A DNA stretch of 64,000 bases from Shewanella sediminis HAW-EB3 (GTDB lineage Bacteria; Pseudomonadota; Gammaproteobacteria; Enterobacterales; Shewanellaceae). The stretch lies in the NCBI RefSeq assembly GCF_000018025.1, contig NC_009831.1, positions 1,798,001 through 1,862,000 on the forward strand, written 5' to 3'. Position 1 is the first letter of the stretch; every line of letters starts with the position of its first letter. The notes below the pieces were generated by a model that was not told the origin of the DNA, did not search any database, and was given only the letters and a program-made list of their open reading frames with translations. Position numbers and translations under genes: made by a program. This document shows positions 8,057 to 16,333 of this stretch, in pieces.

Positions 8057-9214
8057 TCAGACGGGCCGGGTGGCTACCAGCACCTGGCCTAAATAAAGCT
8101 GCAATAATCCGTCCAGCTCCTGAATATTAACGCCGGTGATCTGCTGAATCTTCTCTAGCCTATATCTTAAGGTGTTCCTATGGATGAACAGGGTATTAGC
8201 GCAGAGTTGCTGATCGCCAAAGTGTTGTAAGTAGACTGATAAGGTCTTATTCAGTTGACCATTCTTATCGGCGTTGAGCAGGGCTTGATAAGGTGTAGTC
8301 AACTCCTGACCACGCCAATCACCTTTTAGCCCGGAGAGCAGAACTAACAGTGAAAAATCCTCATAAAGATACTTACTTTCGTCCGGACGTAGCAGCTTGC
8401 CGGCATCGAGTGTCTCTTTGGCTGTTTGGTAGGAGCGGCTGATATCGGCCGCATTGGGAAAGAAGTGACCCAAGGCAATTTTAAGCCTGACATTCATCTC
8501 TTTTGGAATGCGCGTCAGTAACTTATCGATACGAAGGCTCTCCAGTTCGGGATCCCATTGTTTACCATCGAGAAAGGCGGGCTTTAAAATGACTAACTCT
8601 GTCATTGAAGTCATGGCCACTAAGTTACCGCGTGAAGGATTTTCCAATAGATTAAGCACTTTCTTGAGTATTGAGTTTGCTGAGGTTTGCTCCGTATCTC
8701 CCTGCACTTGAATAACGGCGGCCACACGGGGTTCGCTCAGATCTATTCCCAGTTGAGCCGCCCAGTCCAGAAGATGAGTGCTAAAACCATTTTCAGATTT
8801 GATCAGTTGAAAAATAAACTCCTCTTTCTGTCTATATTGCCACAGTGTCAATTCTAATGAGTTAGCCTGTTCGACAATAAGTTCGGCAGTCATCTTTAGG
8901 AGTTCGCCATAGCTGCGCAGGCATTCAGGCTCGCCGGTTATACCGATAACACCTATGATCTCACCTTTATAATGCAACGGGAGGTTAATACCTGCCTTGA
9001 CGCCGTGCAGATCTGAAGCGGTCGCTGCCGTGATCTCGACGGTACGATTTTGACTGATGGCGAGCAGGGCGCCCTCATGGGTTGCCCCTATTCTGTGGGG
9101 ATCACCTGAGCCTAAAATAATGCCGTGGTGGTTCATGACATTGATATTATGGGCAATTATTTTCATCGTGCGAACGACAATCTGCTGTGCCAAACTTGAG
9201 TCAAGAAAGTACAA
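8057..9214 (-). CDS. cdaR: CdaR-type sugar-diacid/glycerate utilisation regulator
   Basis: 385-residue transcription factor. The N-terminal half is the sugar-diacid recognition domain, beginning with SSLAQQIVVRTMKIIAHNIN. The C terminus is a PucR-type helix-turn-helix (FIHRNTLRYRLEKIQ near residues 343-357). The only in-frame start is TTG at 9214, with GGAG nine bases upstream, and the resulting N terminus matches the family, so I accept it. CdaR proteins usually sit next to glycerate kinase and a glycerate or gluconate transporter; none is in this window, so here it is an orphan. Ligand (glycerate or glucarate) is inferred from the family. Confidence 0.85.
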   Translation of the reverse strand: MYFLDSSLAQQIVVRTMKIIAHNINVMNHHGIILGSGDPHRIGATHEGALLAISQNRTVEITAATASDLHGVKAGINLPLHYKGEIIGVIGITGEPECLRSYGELLKMTAELIVEQANSLELTLWQYRQKEEFIFQLIKSENGFSTHLLDWAAQLGIDLSEPRVAAVIQVQGDTEQTSANSILKKVLNLLENPSRGNLVAMTSMTELVILKPAFLDGKQWDPELESLRIDKLLTRIPKEMNVRLKIALGHFFPNAADISRSYQTAKETLDAGKLLRPDESKYLYEDFSLLVLLSGLKGDWRGQELTTPYQALLNADKNGQLNKTLSVYLQHFGDQQLCANTLFIHRNTLRYRLEKIQQITGVNIQELDGLLQLYLGQVLVATRPV

Positions 9215-9413
9215 GATGAGGAGCTCCCATAAATTTTTGTCAGCTTAAGGCATTTTATTGTTGAGAGCCATTCAATGTGATCTTTTTTGCGGGAGTGACC
9301 CGATGCGGGACAGATCTGTGGGAGGTGAATCGGGCAGCCGCCCTTCTTTCATTCTTCAAGTCAGACTCGGTATAGAATGAAATAGATAGGGTCCTCTCAG
9401 CTCCGGGATGGAG

Positions 9414-10187
9414 CTATTCAGAATACTGTTTTAGCGACCAGATCGATGGTGAATCCGGGTTTGCAATAAGCACGTTCAGGTGATTACTCCCGAGGTGAGA
9501 GAGTGATGTTTGAACCAGATAGTTTGAGGTGTTGCTGAAGCTGGGTTGTGTACCTGAAGGGATCACGATGACAGAGGTTTCAGCTAAGCCTTCGTCATAG
9601 ACGTGTACGCCCGATGTGTGGTTGAAGCTCAGGTTCAATACTAACGCCTGCTTGGTATCTACATCGTAGATATCTACACTGCGAGGGTCTAGAGCATTGG
9701 CATGGGTGAATCGGTAGCTGTTTAGCGCGCCATCGAGTTTATTGATCCTATGTAGTGTTCTCTTCTCTAAACCAGAGGTCTTGCCCATTGCTAGCAGGAA
9801 AAAATTCGGTTGTGCTGAGTTAAACTCCATGGTCGTTGTCGATAACACAGATTGATTGTTATATGAATCCTTGATGGTGAAAATTAGATTAGCCTTAGGC
9901 AAGCCCTTCCAGCCGAAGCTTGATGTACTCTTCTTTTGTTGGTAATCGAGGTTTGACGCTATCTCAACTTCATCAATTCCTGCGTTCTTATAAAACAGGT
10001 CTACTTTGCTGTTTAACCGGGCGGTATCGGGGGACGAAATTAAGTTTATTACGTCGGCTCGAAATTCATGTGTACTCGATTTCTCCGGCGTTGTTGTCGT
10101 TTGCGAGTTGGCCCCGCCGCCACCGCAAGCCATTAAAATTGAGCCGATAAAAAGTACGAGAAAAGTGTTACGAAGAGGTGAGGCCAC
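9414..10187 (-). CDS. Hypothetical lipoprotein, weakly DUF4397-like
   Basis: 257-residue protein with a lipoprotein signal: positively charged start, hydrophobic stretch FLVLFIGSILMAC with the lipobox Cys at residue 21, then a Gly-rich linker and a TTTT tract. The mature part opens with RADVINLISSPDTARL, which resembles the opening strands of DUF4397 domains (short beta-repeats starting xVxVxNxSPD). No catalytic motif is visible. Probably anchored in the outer membrane facing the periplasm. No operon partner: the gene downstream on this strand is cdaR, about 200 bases away. Function unknown. Confidence 0.65.
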   Translation of the reverse strand: MASPLRNTFLVLFIGSILMACGGGGANSQTTTTPEKSSTHEFRADVINLISSPDTARLNSKVDLFYKNAGIDEVEIASNLDYQQKKSTSSFGWKGLPKANLIFTIKDSYNNQSVLSTTTMEFNSAQPNFFLLAMGKTSGLEKRTLHRINKLDGALNSYRFTHANALDPRSVDIYDVDTKQALVLNLSFNHTSGVHVYDEGLAETSVIVIPSGTQPSFSNTSNYLVQTSLSHLGSNHLNVLIANPDSPSIWSLKQYSE

Positions 10188-10365
10188 GATATAAGTTCCA
10201 TCTATAGCTGATCCGATTTAGCGTTATTTTATCCCTGTTATCTTACTAATTTCAACCGATAATGCAGTAAAGTGGCGGCGTTGTCGAAGCTTATGCTGGA
10301 AGAGTGACGGCATATAATGTTTGAAACGTATCAAGCGGTATTATTCAGTCTCTTGGCATCGGGGA

Positions 10366-11346
10366 TCACTTTTTATTTAGTTTATTTTGATACATATAAT
10401 CATCTGCAATTTTGAGTAGATCTTCTAATTCCATTTTTTCATCAGGGTTTATCACCGCATATCCATAGGAGTACTTGATCTCCGGTTGCAGGTTTTGCTC
10501 CGTTAATAGGTCGTTCATTCTATTGGTAAACAGATTTACACAGCTCTCACTCTCTGCATGGATCAACACGATAAACTCATCTCCTCCCCATCTGGCAACG
10601 AGATCACAGCTACGGCTATTTTTTTTGAGTGTTTTGGCAAACGTTTTAAGCATGATGTCGCCGATATCATGGCCGAAGGTGTCGTTGGCATGCTTGAACT
10701 CATCGAGATCGAAGTAGAGTAAGATGAGTTTTCGGTTCAGTCGATGAGCCAGCTCCTGTGTACTTCGCAGCAGGTCGCTAAAACCGCGACGATTGAAAAC
10801 TTGCGTGAGTGGATCCGTATAGCTCAGCGTGAGTAGTTGGTTCTCTTTATACAGATGACGTAGATCGCTATCTACCACCTCTTTTATTACCCCAAGGGCA
10901 TTGATGTAGGTTTGAGGGTAATTGGTTACCTTAGTGTCTAATACGCAAAGTGTGCCAAACACACTACCATCGGGCCAGGAGATGGGGAGTCCAAGATATG
11001 AGACATAATTATCTTCTGTATATTCAGGGTTATCACTCCATTGTGGATCTAACTTAGCATCCCGGACGTACAGTTTGGAGTGATTTTTAACCACTTGGTG
11101 ACAATAGATATTACTGTTTAAATTGCTGCTTCCGGGGTGATAATGGGTCTCAGGCTTTTCTGAGGCAATGATGACTTCAATGCCCTTCAGATTCGCCTGA
11201 TTAATAAATGTTGCAGGAGCATTAAACATGTCAGCGACGGTATTGACTAAGCGCTGCCAACGCTGCCAGTCGATCTCCTCTATCTCAAGATTCAGAATAG
11301 AGGAGTAAGGATAGGGAGGAAGTGTCTTACCGGGCAATTCGCTCAC
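10366..11346 (-). CDS. GAF-GGDEF diguanylate cyclase
   Basis: 326-residue signalling enzyme that makes cyclic di-GMP from two GTP. The N-terminal 165 residues are GAF-like (segment YCHQVVKNHSKLYVRDAKLD and the SYLGLPIS strand are typical), so a small ligand or redox cue may control it. The C-terminal GGDEF domain has an intact active site, WGGDEF at residues 253-258, and an intact inhibitory site R245-S-C-D248 exactly five residues before it, so product feedback inhibition is expected. There is no EAL domain and no transmembrane segment, so it is cytoplasmic. It lies alone. The ligand is unknown. Confidence 0.9.
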   Translation of the reverse strand: MSELPGKTLPPYPYSSILNLEIEEIDWQRWQRLVNTVADMFNAPATFINQANLKGIEVIIASEKPETHYHPGSSNLNSNIYCHQVVKNHSKLYVRDAKLDPQWSDNPEYTEDNYVSYLGLPISWPDGSVFGTLCVLDTKVTNYPQTYINALGVIKEVVDSDLRHLYKENQLLTLSYTDPLTQVFNRRGFSDLLRSTQELAHRLNRKLILLYFDLDEFKHANDTFGHDIGDIMLKTFAKTLKKNSRSCDLVARWGGDEFIVLIHAESESCVNLFTNRMNDLLTEQNLQPEIKYSYGYAVINPDEKMELEDLLKIADDYMYQNKLNKK

Positions 11347-11478
11347 GAAGCGGCCTTATCTTATTAACTGGTATGCTTAAGTTTAGCCAACTGCGAGTTT
11401 TTTGTGAGTTATTGCGAAATTTTAAGAGATTTTACCTGCTCTGGCTTGAATATGAGGTCACGCGTTGATATCTCAGAG

Positions 11479-12123
11479 CTAACTTATGATGCTCTTAACC
11501 CTGAGTTTGAGTTGAGGAAGGATCTCTGTTTCAAATTCAGGGTGTCGTTTAAGCCAGATATTATTTCGAGGGCTGGGGTGGGGCAGGACTATTTGTGATG
11601 GCCAGTACTGCTTCCAGCTTGCCACCGCTGATGTAACTGAGATCTTGGAGGACTTTTTTGAGCACTTGTCTGAATCAGGAGTATCGTTATCCAGATGATA
11701 GTCGATAGCGTACTGCCCAAGGATCACTGTTAGCTCGACTTTATCTAAATGACTCAATATCGCTTGTCGCCAACTCTTGGCACATAGGGGTATCGGAGGC
11801 TTATCGCCGGCTTTTTTTCCGTTTCGAATGATATTGCCCGGGAAACAAAATCCCATAGGCAAAATGGCAAATAAATTTGGGTCGTAAAATTGTGAGCTTG
11901 TTACACCGAGCCAACTCCTGAGTCTGTCACCACTGACATCCTTAAAAGGTAACCCCTGCTCATGGGCCTTTTGTCCCGGGGCTTGTCCTGCGATAAGAAT
12001 TTTTGCGTCTGCACTAACTTGAATGATCGGTTTCGGCGGGTAGGGAAGCTCTGCCCGACAAAGTTGACAGGCAGAGATCTGATTGATTAAAGCGTCGAGC
12101 GTATCGCTATTACTTAACGCCAT
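11479..12123 (-). CDS. Uracil-DNA glycosylase superfamily protein
   Basis: 214-residue protein of the uracil-DNA glycosylase superfamily (COG1573-like). Active-site motif 1 is GQAPGQKAHEQGLPF near residues 46-60, and motif 2 is LPHPSPRN near 180-187. Cysteines at 19, 22, 93 and 114 have the spacing expected for the 4Fe-4S cluster of family 4/5-type enzymes. The family excises uracil or related deaminated bases, but this short proteobacterial subgroup is not well characterised as far as I know. No repair genes adjoin it. It lies 43 bases downstream of the membrane-protein gene on the same strand and may share its transcript. Confidence 0.75.
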   Translation of the reverse strand: MALSNSDTLDALINQISACQLCRAELPYPPKPIIQVSADAKILIAGQAPGQKAHEQGLPFKDVSGDRLRSWLGVTSSQFYDPNLFAILPMGFCFPGNIIRNGKKAGDKPPIPLCAKSWRQAILSHLDKVELTVILGQYAIDYHLDNDTPDSDKCSKKSSKISVTSAVASWKQYWPSQIVLPHPSPRNNIWLKRHPEFETEILPQLKLRVKSIIS

Positions 12124-12166
12124 TATTCATCGCTATTATTTAAGAATAGTATTGTCACTATAGCGA

Positions 12167-12826
12167 CTATGAGGTAAACATCTGCAGGGTTTGATATAGC
12201 CAATAAGCCATCAATGGGTAGCCGATGATTAAGGCTGAAAATGAGATGATACGGGCCTTGGTGTCGGGTTGGCTCTGCAGCGCCACATGAGCAACCAAGG
12301 CGGCAAACAGTGCCACCGGAGGGATAAGGTAGGCAATGGCGAGAAACAGGAAGGCGCCAAGGGATAAAATCATCGGGCCGTATGGCGTCGGAGCTCGTCC
12401 ATTAAGGGTGAGTTGAAGTGGAAGCAGTGCCAGGGCAATGGCGACGATAATTAAGCCTATATTGAAGGCTATATCGGCAAAGCCTCTGTGATCCATCACA
12501 GTAAGGGCTAATGCGATTAATGGAATAATGAGTGAGCATAGGGTATGGATTTTGCTGAAGCGTTGACTCTGATATTTACCGGCGAAAAAGAACAGGGCAT
12601 TCAATATCAGGTTCAATAATGTAAAGCCACCTAAGACTAAGATGATAAATGCCGTTGCCGTCGAGCCCGCAGCACTAAAAGCGAAGGCGGGGGTGGGGAT
12701 AAGTAATAAGAGAGCGCTTATAGAGATTCGCTGAGTGTTGATGGCTGAACTAATAATTTTGATGAAATTTGAGACTAACTTTGACACTTTTGTATCTGTA
12801 ATGGCTGGATTAAATACTGAATGCAT
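12167..12826 (-). CDS. Hypothetical multi-pass membrane protein
   Basis: 219 residues with about five to six hydrophobic segments (for example SALLLLIPTPAFAFSAAG, TAFIILVLGGFTLLNLILNA, SLIIPLIALALTVM, ALFAALVAHVAL). No family motif is recognised. The first segment looks like a cleavable signal ending AFAFS around residue 52, after an unusually long hydrophilic leader, so the true start could be downstream of the ATG at 12826. It lies just downstream of the mtrCAB terminator and upstream of the UDG-family gene on the same strand. There is no evidence that it takes part in electron transfer. Confidence 0.6.
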   Translation of the reverse strand: MHSVFNPAITDTKVSKLVSNFIKIISSAINTQRISISALLLLIPTPAFAFSAAGSTATAFIILVLGGFTLLNLILNALFFFAGKYQSQRFSKIHTLCSLIIPLIALALTVMDHRGFADIAFNIGLIIVAIALALLPLQLTLNGRAPTPYGPMILSLGAFLFLAIAYLIPPVALFAALVAHVALQSQPDTKARIISFSALIIGYPLMAYWLYQTLQMFTS

Positions 12827-12957
12827 GGGATCTCATGAAGCTTTAAAAGAGTTGCATTACGATCTACTAAAGTGAACCACAATTCAAGTTCAATTCGAGA
12901 CTTGAGTAATATTTAAGTGGAAGTTCAGATCCAGTTCAAGGTTTGAAAGTGGGATAT

Positions 12958-12992
12958 AAAAAGGCCAGATTCCATACAGATGGAATCCGGCC
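12958..12992 (-). terminator. Terminator of the mtrCAB operon
   Basis: A 13-pair stem (arms 12963-12975 and 12980-12992, one G-U pair on the minus strand) with a four-base loop, followed on the minus strand by TTTTTATA. It lies downstream of mtrB, the mtrB-tail remnant and the heptamer array. Confidence 0.85.
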
Positions 12993-13003
12993 TTTCTTAG
13001 TCG

Positions 13004-13045
13004 CTAGAACCTAGTACCTAGAAACTAGAACCTAGAGTCTATAAC
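13004..13045. repeat. Phased heptanucleotide array, locus 1 (CTAGNNN)
   Basis: CTAG recurs at 13004, 13011, 13018, 13025 and 13032 with a CTAT at 13039, always exactly 7 bases apart; variable triplets are AAC, TAC, AAA, AAC, AGT. The CTA at 13032-13034 read on the minus strand is the stop codon of the mtrB-tail remnant, so the array starts at a stop codon. Same unit family as the arrays at 33752 and 38596. Confidence 0.85.
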
Positions 13046-13102
13046 TCATGCTCAACATGATGAGGTGTGCGGTGATAGGTCATAGAGCTGGCTGTTTGAG
13101 CC
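13032..13102 (-). pseudogene. Remnant of an mtrB 3' end (displaced partial duplicate)
   Basis: Bases 13032-13073 match the last 42 bases of mtrB (13126-13167) with two differences, and both are synonymous (Leu CTC/CTG before the stop, Tyr TAT/TAC). The encoded tail TAHLIMLSMSYRL plus stop is intact. Farther in, GGCTCAAACAGC (13091-13102) matches the mtrB GSNS codons, but eight extra bases between the blocks break the frame. Synonymous-only divergence suggests the copy came from a once-functional mtrB allele or paralogue and was not generated by recent slippage. Confidence 0.75.
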
Positions 13103-13125
13103 TGGCTCTATAACCTTTTTCACAA

Positions 13126-15237
13126 CTACAGTCTGTAACTCATGCTCAACATGATGAGGTGTGCGGTATAGTCGTGGCTGTTAGAGCCAAAGCTGACTAC
13201 ATTCCAGATACCATCTGGTGCAATCTCATTTGCTGCATCATTATCCTGGTACTTCTCCATCTTATAATCTAATCTCAGAGCCATTTTTGGTGTGGCTTGG
13301 TATTGACCATAGATGTTGACGTTATGTGATTTAGCATAGTAATCACCGTAGTCACCGGTAATGCCTTGAGTGACTTGAGTGTTACTGTCTGAATCAGAGT
13401 AAGTGTAGTCAACGCCTAAACGTAACTTCTTCTCCATCAAGTTGTTATAGCTAAATCCTGCACCGATAACATCGACCTGATCTTCGACTGTACCAGTCCA
13501 GTTTGGCGCGGCGAAGTTGCTGCTGCCAGCCTGATCTGAGTCGATGTTCTGACGGTTATAGAAGGCCGTCACAGTCATATCATCGTTGAGTAGGTAACTG
13601 ACGCTAGCATCGTAACTCAAATCTTTAGACTCGGTCAGACCGATTTGAGTGTCGTTGTAGTCATCAATTGCGTAACGAGTGCCAAAGTCTACTGTAAGCG
13701 TATCGATTGGACTGTGAGTCACACGAGCTTCAATCATAGTACGCTTACGGTCGGCCATATTGTACTTACGTAACAGGTCGTTTGACTCCGACGAAGTCCA
13801 CTCAGATGCCTGATATTCAGAACCATCACGCTCGCCATAACTACCTTTGATCCACATATCCCAGTTTTCAAACGCGCTTAGACGGAATTTACTCCAAAGC
13901 GTATGTTCGTTAGTGGTTTCGCGATCTTGGTAACTGCGGTCATCGGTACGGTAATCGTAGCCGGCTTCCAGTTTCATTCCACGGGTAATACGATAATCGA
14001 CACCTAACTTAGCGCGTTGGGTGGTGATATCGTAAGGCGTGTTATAAGCCGCCTGACCATTCACATCGTCGATACTGATCTGTGTCCACTGCTCAACATT
14101 GGTCTTGTTGTCACGATCTGTGTAGTCGTAACTGGCATTAAGGCGAACACTACGATTTATGCGTGAGATTAACTTGAGGTTAACCCCTGTCATATCGACA
14201 CGGCCATCGAGAGATTCAGCCGGTGCTTGATAACCATAACCGGAAGTCACAAACTCTTGATCTTGAGTCATCTGACCGTAATGGACACGACCACTCATGA
14301 TCGTCTTATCGGCGGTCACTTGCCCCATCAATGAAACAGTATGAGATTCATTATCCGGATCGAGTGACATATAACCGCGAGTCGCTGCACCGAAAGTTGG
14401 GTTAAACGCGTTATCGAAGCCTAACTGGCTATATTCATTCTTGAAGATAGAGCCATTGTAGTTGATGGCTGTAAACCAGTTGTCGCCTCTAAGCTTAATG
14501 CCTGCTTCGATAGTATCAGTGGTGTAATCAACAGGCTCGGCAAGCATCATAGACTGGTTAAAGAAGCTACCCGATGTTTGCTTAAGGCCTGATTTATCCT
14601 CACGCTGATAGTTAACGTAAGTGCTCCAAAGCTCTTCACCTTGGTACTCTATCCCCATTCCGGCGCGCTTACGCTTAAGCGATAGCTCTGTTGGGTTCAA
14701 GCTGGAGTAGAGCTGGCTCATCTCGTTGCTGGAACCTGCAGTTTGCCAGTTACCGGGTAGGGTGAGGTCATCTCCACCGACACCTTGGTAAGGGGTCATT
14801 GCACTGTCAGTCTTGTAGGTCGCAATCTGTCTGTAATTCAGGTTCAGGTTGTACTGACCCGCTTTACCGGCATTGATATCTAAGCGGCCATTTTCCATGC
14901 CAAGATTATCGGCTTCGATGCTGGCTCGGTAACCACCTTTGCCTGCATAGGTAAGGTCGGCGTCGACCTTGCCTGCAAACTCATCTTCGGCGGCAAAAGC
15001 ATTTGCCGAACGAATGTCATCACTGTCGTTGTAGCCCACGCCGACACCGACTGTGCCGGCAAAGCCGGTTTCAACTTCACAGCGCTTACAGACCCACTTC
15101 TCGAACTTAACTTTACTCGTGTTCGCATTTTGAAGACCGTAGCCTTCGGCTGCGACTGCGGTACTAGTCATTAAAGTTCCGGCAACACCTGCGTTAGCAA
15201 GTAGAGCGAGGGTGACTAAATTTAATTTGAATTTCAT
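13126..15237 (-). CDS. mtrB: MtrB, outer-membrane beta-barrel of the MtrCAB conduit
   Basis: 703-residue porin (about 697 in S. oneidensis, from memory) that sheaths MtrA and lets it meet MtrC across the outer membrane during extracellular Fe(III)/Mn(IV)/flavin reduction. It has a signal peptide ending TAVAA near residue 30, then a CxxC pair in WVCKRC (C50/C53) that is diagnostic of the MtrB/PioB family. Long alternating beta-strand sequence follows, rich in YxY/YxxxD pairs, with a closing strand MLSMSYRL ending in a hydrophobic residue. It is third gene of mtrC-mtrA-mtrB, 15 bases after mtrA. Its 3' end is partly duplicated 94 bases downstream. Transcription ends at the hairpin at 12963-12992. 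Confidence 0.95.
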   Translation of the reverse strand: MKFKLNLVTLALLANAGVAGTLMTSTAVAAEGYGLQNANTSKVKFEKWVCKRCEVETGFAGTVGVGVGYNDSDDIRSANAFAAEDEFAGKVDADLTYAGKGGYRASIEADNLGMENGRLDINAGKAGQYNLNLNYRQIATYKTDSAMTPYQGVGGDDLTLPGNWQTAGSSNEMSQLYSSLNPTELSLKRKRAGMGIEYQGEELWSTYVNYQREDKSGLKQTSGSFFNQSMMLAEPVDYTTDTIEAGIKLRGDNWFTAINYNGSIFKNEYSQLGFDNAFNPTFGAATRGYMSLDPDNESHTVSLMGQVTADKTIMSGRVHYGQMTQDQEFVTSGYGYQAPAESLDGRVDMTGVNLKLISRINRSVRLNASYDYTDRDNKTNVEQWTQISIDDVNGQAAYNTPYDITTQRAKLGVDYRITRGMKLEAGYDYRTDDRSYQDRETTNEHTLWSKFRLSAFENWDMWIKGSYGERDGSEYQASEWTSSESNDLLRKYNMADRKRTMIEARVTHSPIDTLTVDFGTRYAIDDYNDTQIGLTESKDLSYDASVSYLLNDDMTVTAFYNRQNIDSDQAGSSNFAAPNWTGTVEDQVDVIGAGFSYNNLMEKKLRLGVDYTYSDSDSNTQVTQGITGDYGDYYAKSHNVNIYGQYQATPKMALRLDYKMEKYQDNDAANEIAPDGIWNVVSFGSNSHDYTAHLIMLSMSYRL

Positions 15238-15252
15238 CTTCTCGTCTCCTGA

Positions 15253-16254
15253 TTAACGCTGGAACAGCTTGCCAGATGGATGGTTAGAACCATGGATCTT
15301 GCTGTGACAATTTAAGCAACTGTTGCCACCCGTGAAGGCATTATCACCGACACTCGAACCTTGACCAGTGTTACCGAAGTTCGCTCTGCTTGCATGGCCA
15401 TCGCTGGCGTGACACTGCTGACAAAGTTGTGGAGCACGAGTCTTGAGCATGCCTTCATTGACTGAGCCGTGTGGGTTGTGACAAGTCACACAATCTTCAG
15501 TTACGGGTGCATGCTCCCACAACTTTGGGCCACGTTTCTCAGCGTGACATGAATAACATGTCTCGTTGACGCTTGGCTTAACCAGATCTGAATCGGCTAG
15601 CGTGCCGTGTGGATTATGACAATCGCTACACACCATTTGAGCCCATTTCATTGGATGGCTGGAGCGCTTGTTCATGTCCGCTTTCTGTTTGGTATGACAG
15701 CTGGTACAGACTTCCATCTCAGTGTTTTTAGAAAGCACCGGATCTTTGTCGGTGTGAACCGAGTGACAAGAGGCACAAGCAACCTCGGCATTGTCATGGT
15801 GTCCACCATTCCACGCCATACGCTTATCATCCTGGTGACAGCTCATGCAGACACTGTTTTGCTTCTCGGCAGAGAGAGTCGAGTCTGGACCGAAGGCGAT
15901 CATCGGCTCTTTGCCACCCTTGTTATGCTTACCCATAGGGCCGTGACACGATTCGCACTGCAGTCCCGCCATAGGGCTCTTGCTCGAATCAATAGAGCCG
16001 TGAACACCTTTGAAGATATCCATGACTTTTTCAGACTTACGGTGACACATTAAGCAAGAGTCGGCGCCTTTAGGTGAGTACTTACCTTCGGCAAATTTCT
16101 TGTCCAGTGTCGCTTCAACTTCATCAGGCGTCATCTTGGCATCCCACTTAGAGGCTGTTGCAGTCGATGCAAAACCGAGTGAGAGTACTGCCGATACCAT
16201 AAGGGCAGGTAAAACTGCCATAGATAGTGTTTTAAATTTGTTTGTGATTTTCAT
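15253..16254 (-). CDS. mtrA: MtrA, periplasmic decaheme cytochrome c
   Basis: 333-residue cytochrome with exactly ten CXXCH haem motifs, the first CLMCH and the last CLNCH. It forms the haem wire that enters MtrB from the periplasm and passes electrons from CymA and periplasmic carriers to MtrC. The N terminus is a Sec signal ending ASTATAS. I start at ATG 16254 (MKITNK), with AGGAAG in front; a GTG at 16275 would add seven residues and has no better site. The length equals the S. oneidensis protein as I remember it. It sits between mtrC and mtrB. An 18-base GC-rich hairpin lies between mtrC and mtrA. Confidence 0.96.
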   Translation of the reverse strand: MKITNKFKTLSMAVLPALMVSAVLSLGFASTATASKWDAKMTPDEVEATLDKKFAEGKYSPKGADSCLMCHRKSEKVMDIFKGVHGSIDSSKSPMAGLQCESCHGPMGKHNKGGKEPMIAFGPDSTLSAEKQNSVCMSCHQDDKRMAWNGGHHDNAEVACASCHSVHTDKDPVLSKNTEMEVCTSCHTKQKADMNKRSSHPMKWAQMVCSDCHNPHGTLADSDLVKPSVNETCYSCHAEKRGPKLWEHAPVTEDCVTCHNPHGSVNEGMLKTRAPQLCQQCHASDGHASRANFGNTGQGSSVGDNAFTGGNSCLNCHSKIHGSNHPSGKLFQR

Positions 16255-16291
16255 ATTAGGCTTCCTAATTTGCACAAATAAGAGAGAAAAC

Positions 16292-16309
16292 GGGGGAGGT
16301 GACTCCCCC
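16292..16309 (-). promoter_or_regulatory. GC-rich hairpin in the mtrC-mtrA gap
   Basis: GGGGGAG and CTCCCCC form a seven-pair stem with a four-base loop, followed on the minus strand by GTTTTCTCTC. The T-run is short, so it is more likely a partial terminator or an mRNA stability element that sets the MtrC:MtrAB ratio than a full stop. Confidence 0.55.
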
Positions 16310-16333
16310 TCTTTTCAACAAAGCTTTGGCAAA

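Noticed and set aside
11404..11598. 64-codon plus-strand ORF overlapping the UDG-family gene
   Set aside because: Mostly antisense to a gene with clear motifs; no ribosome site.
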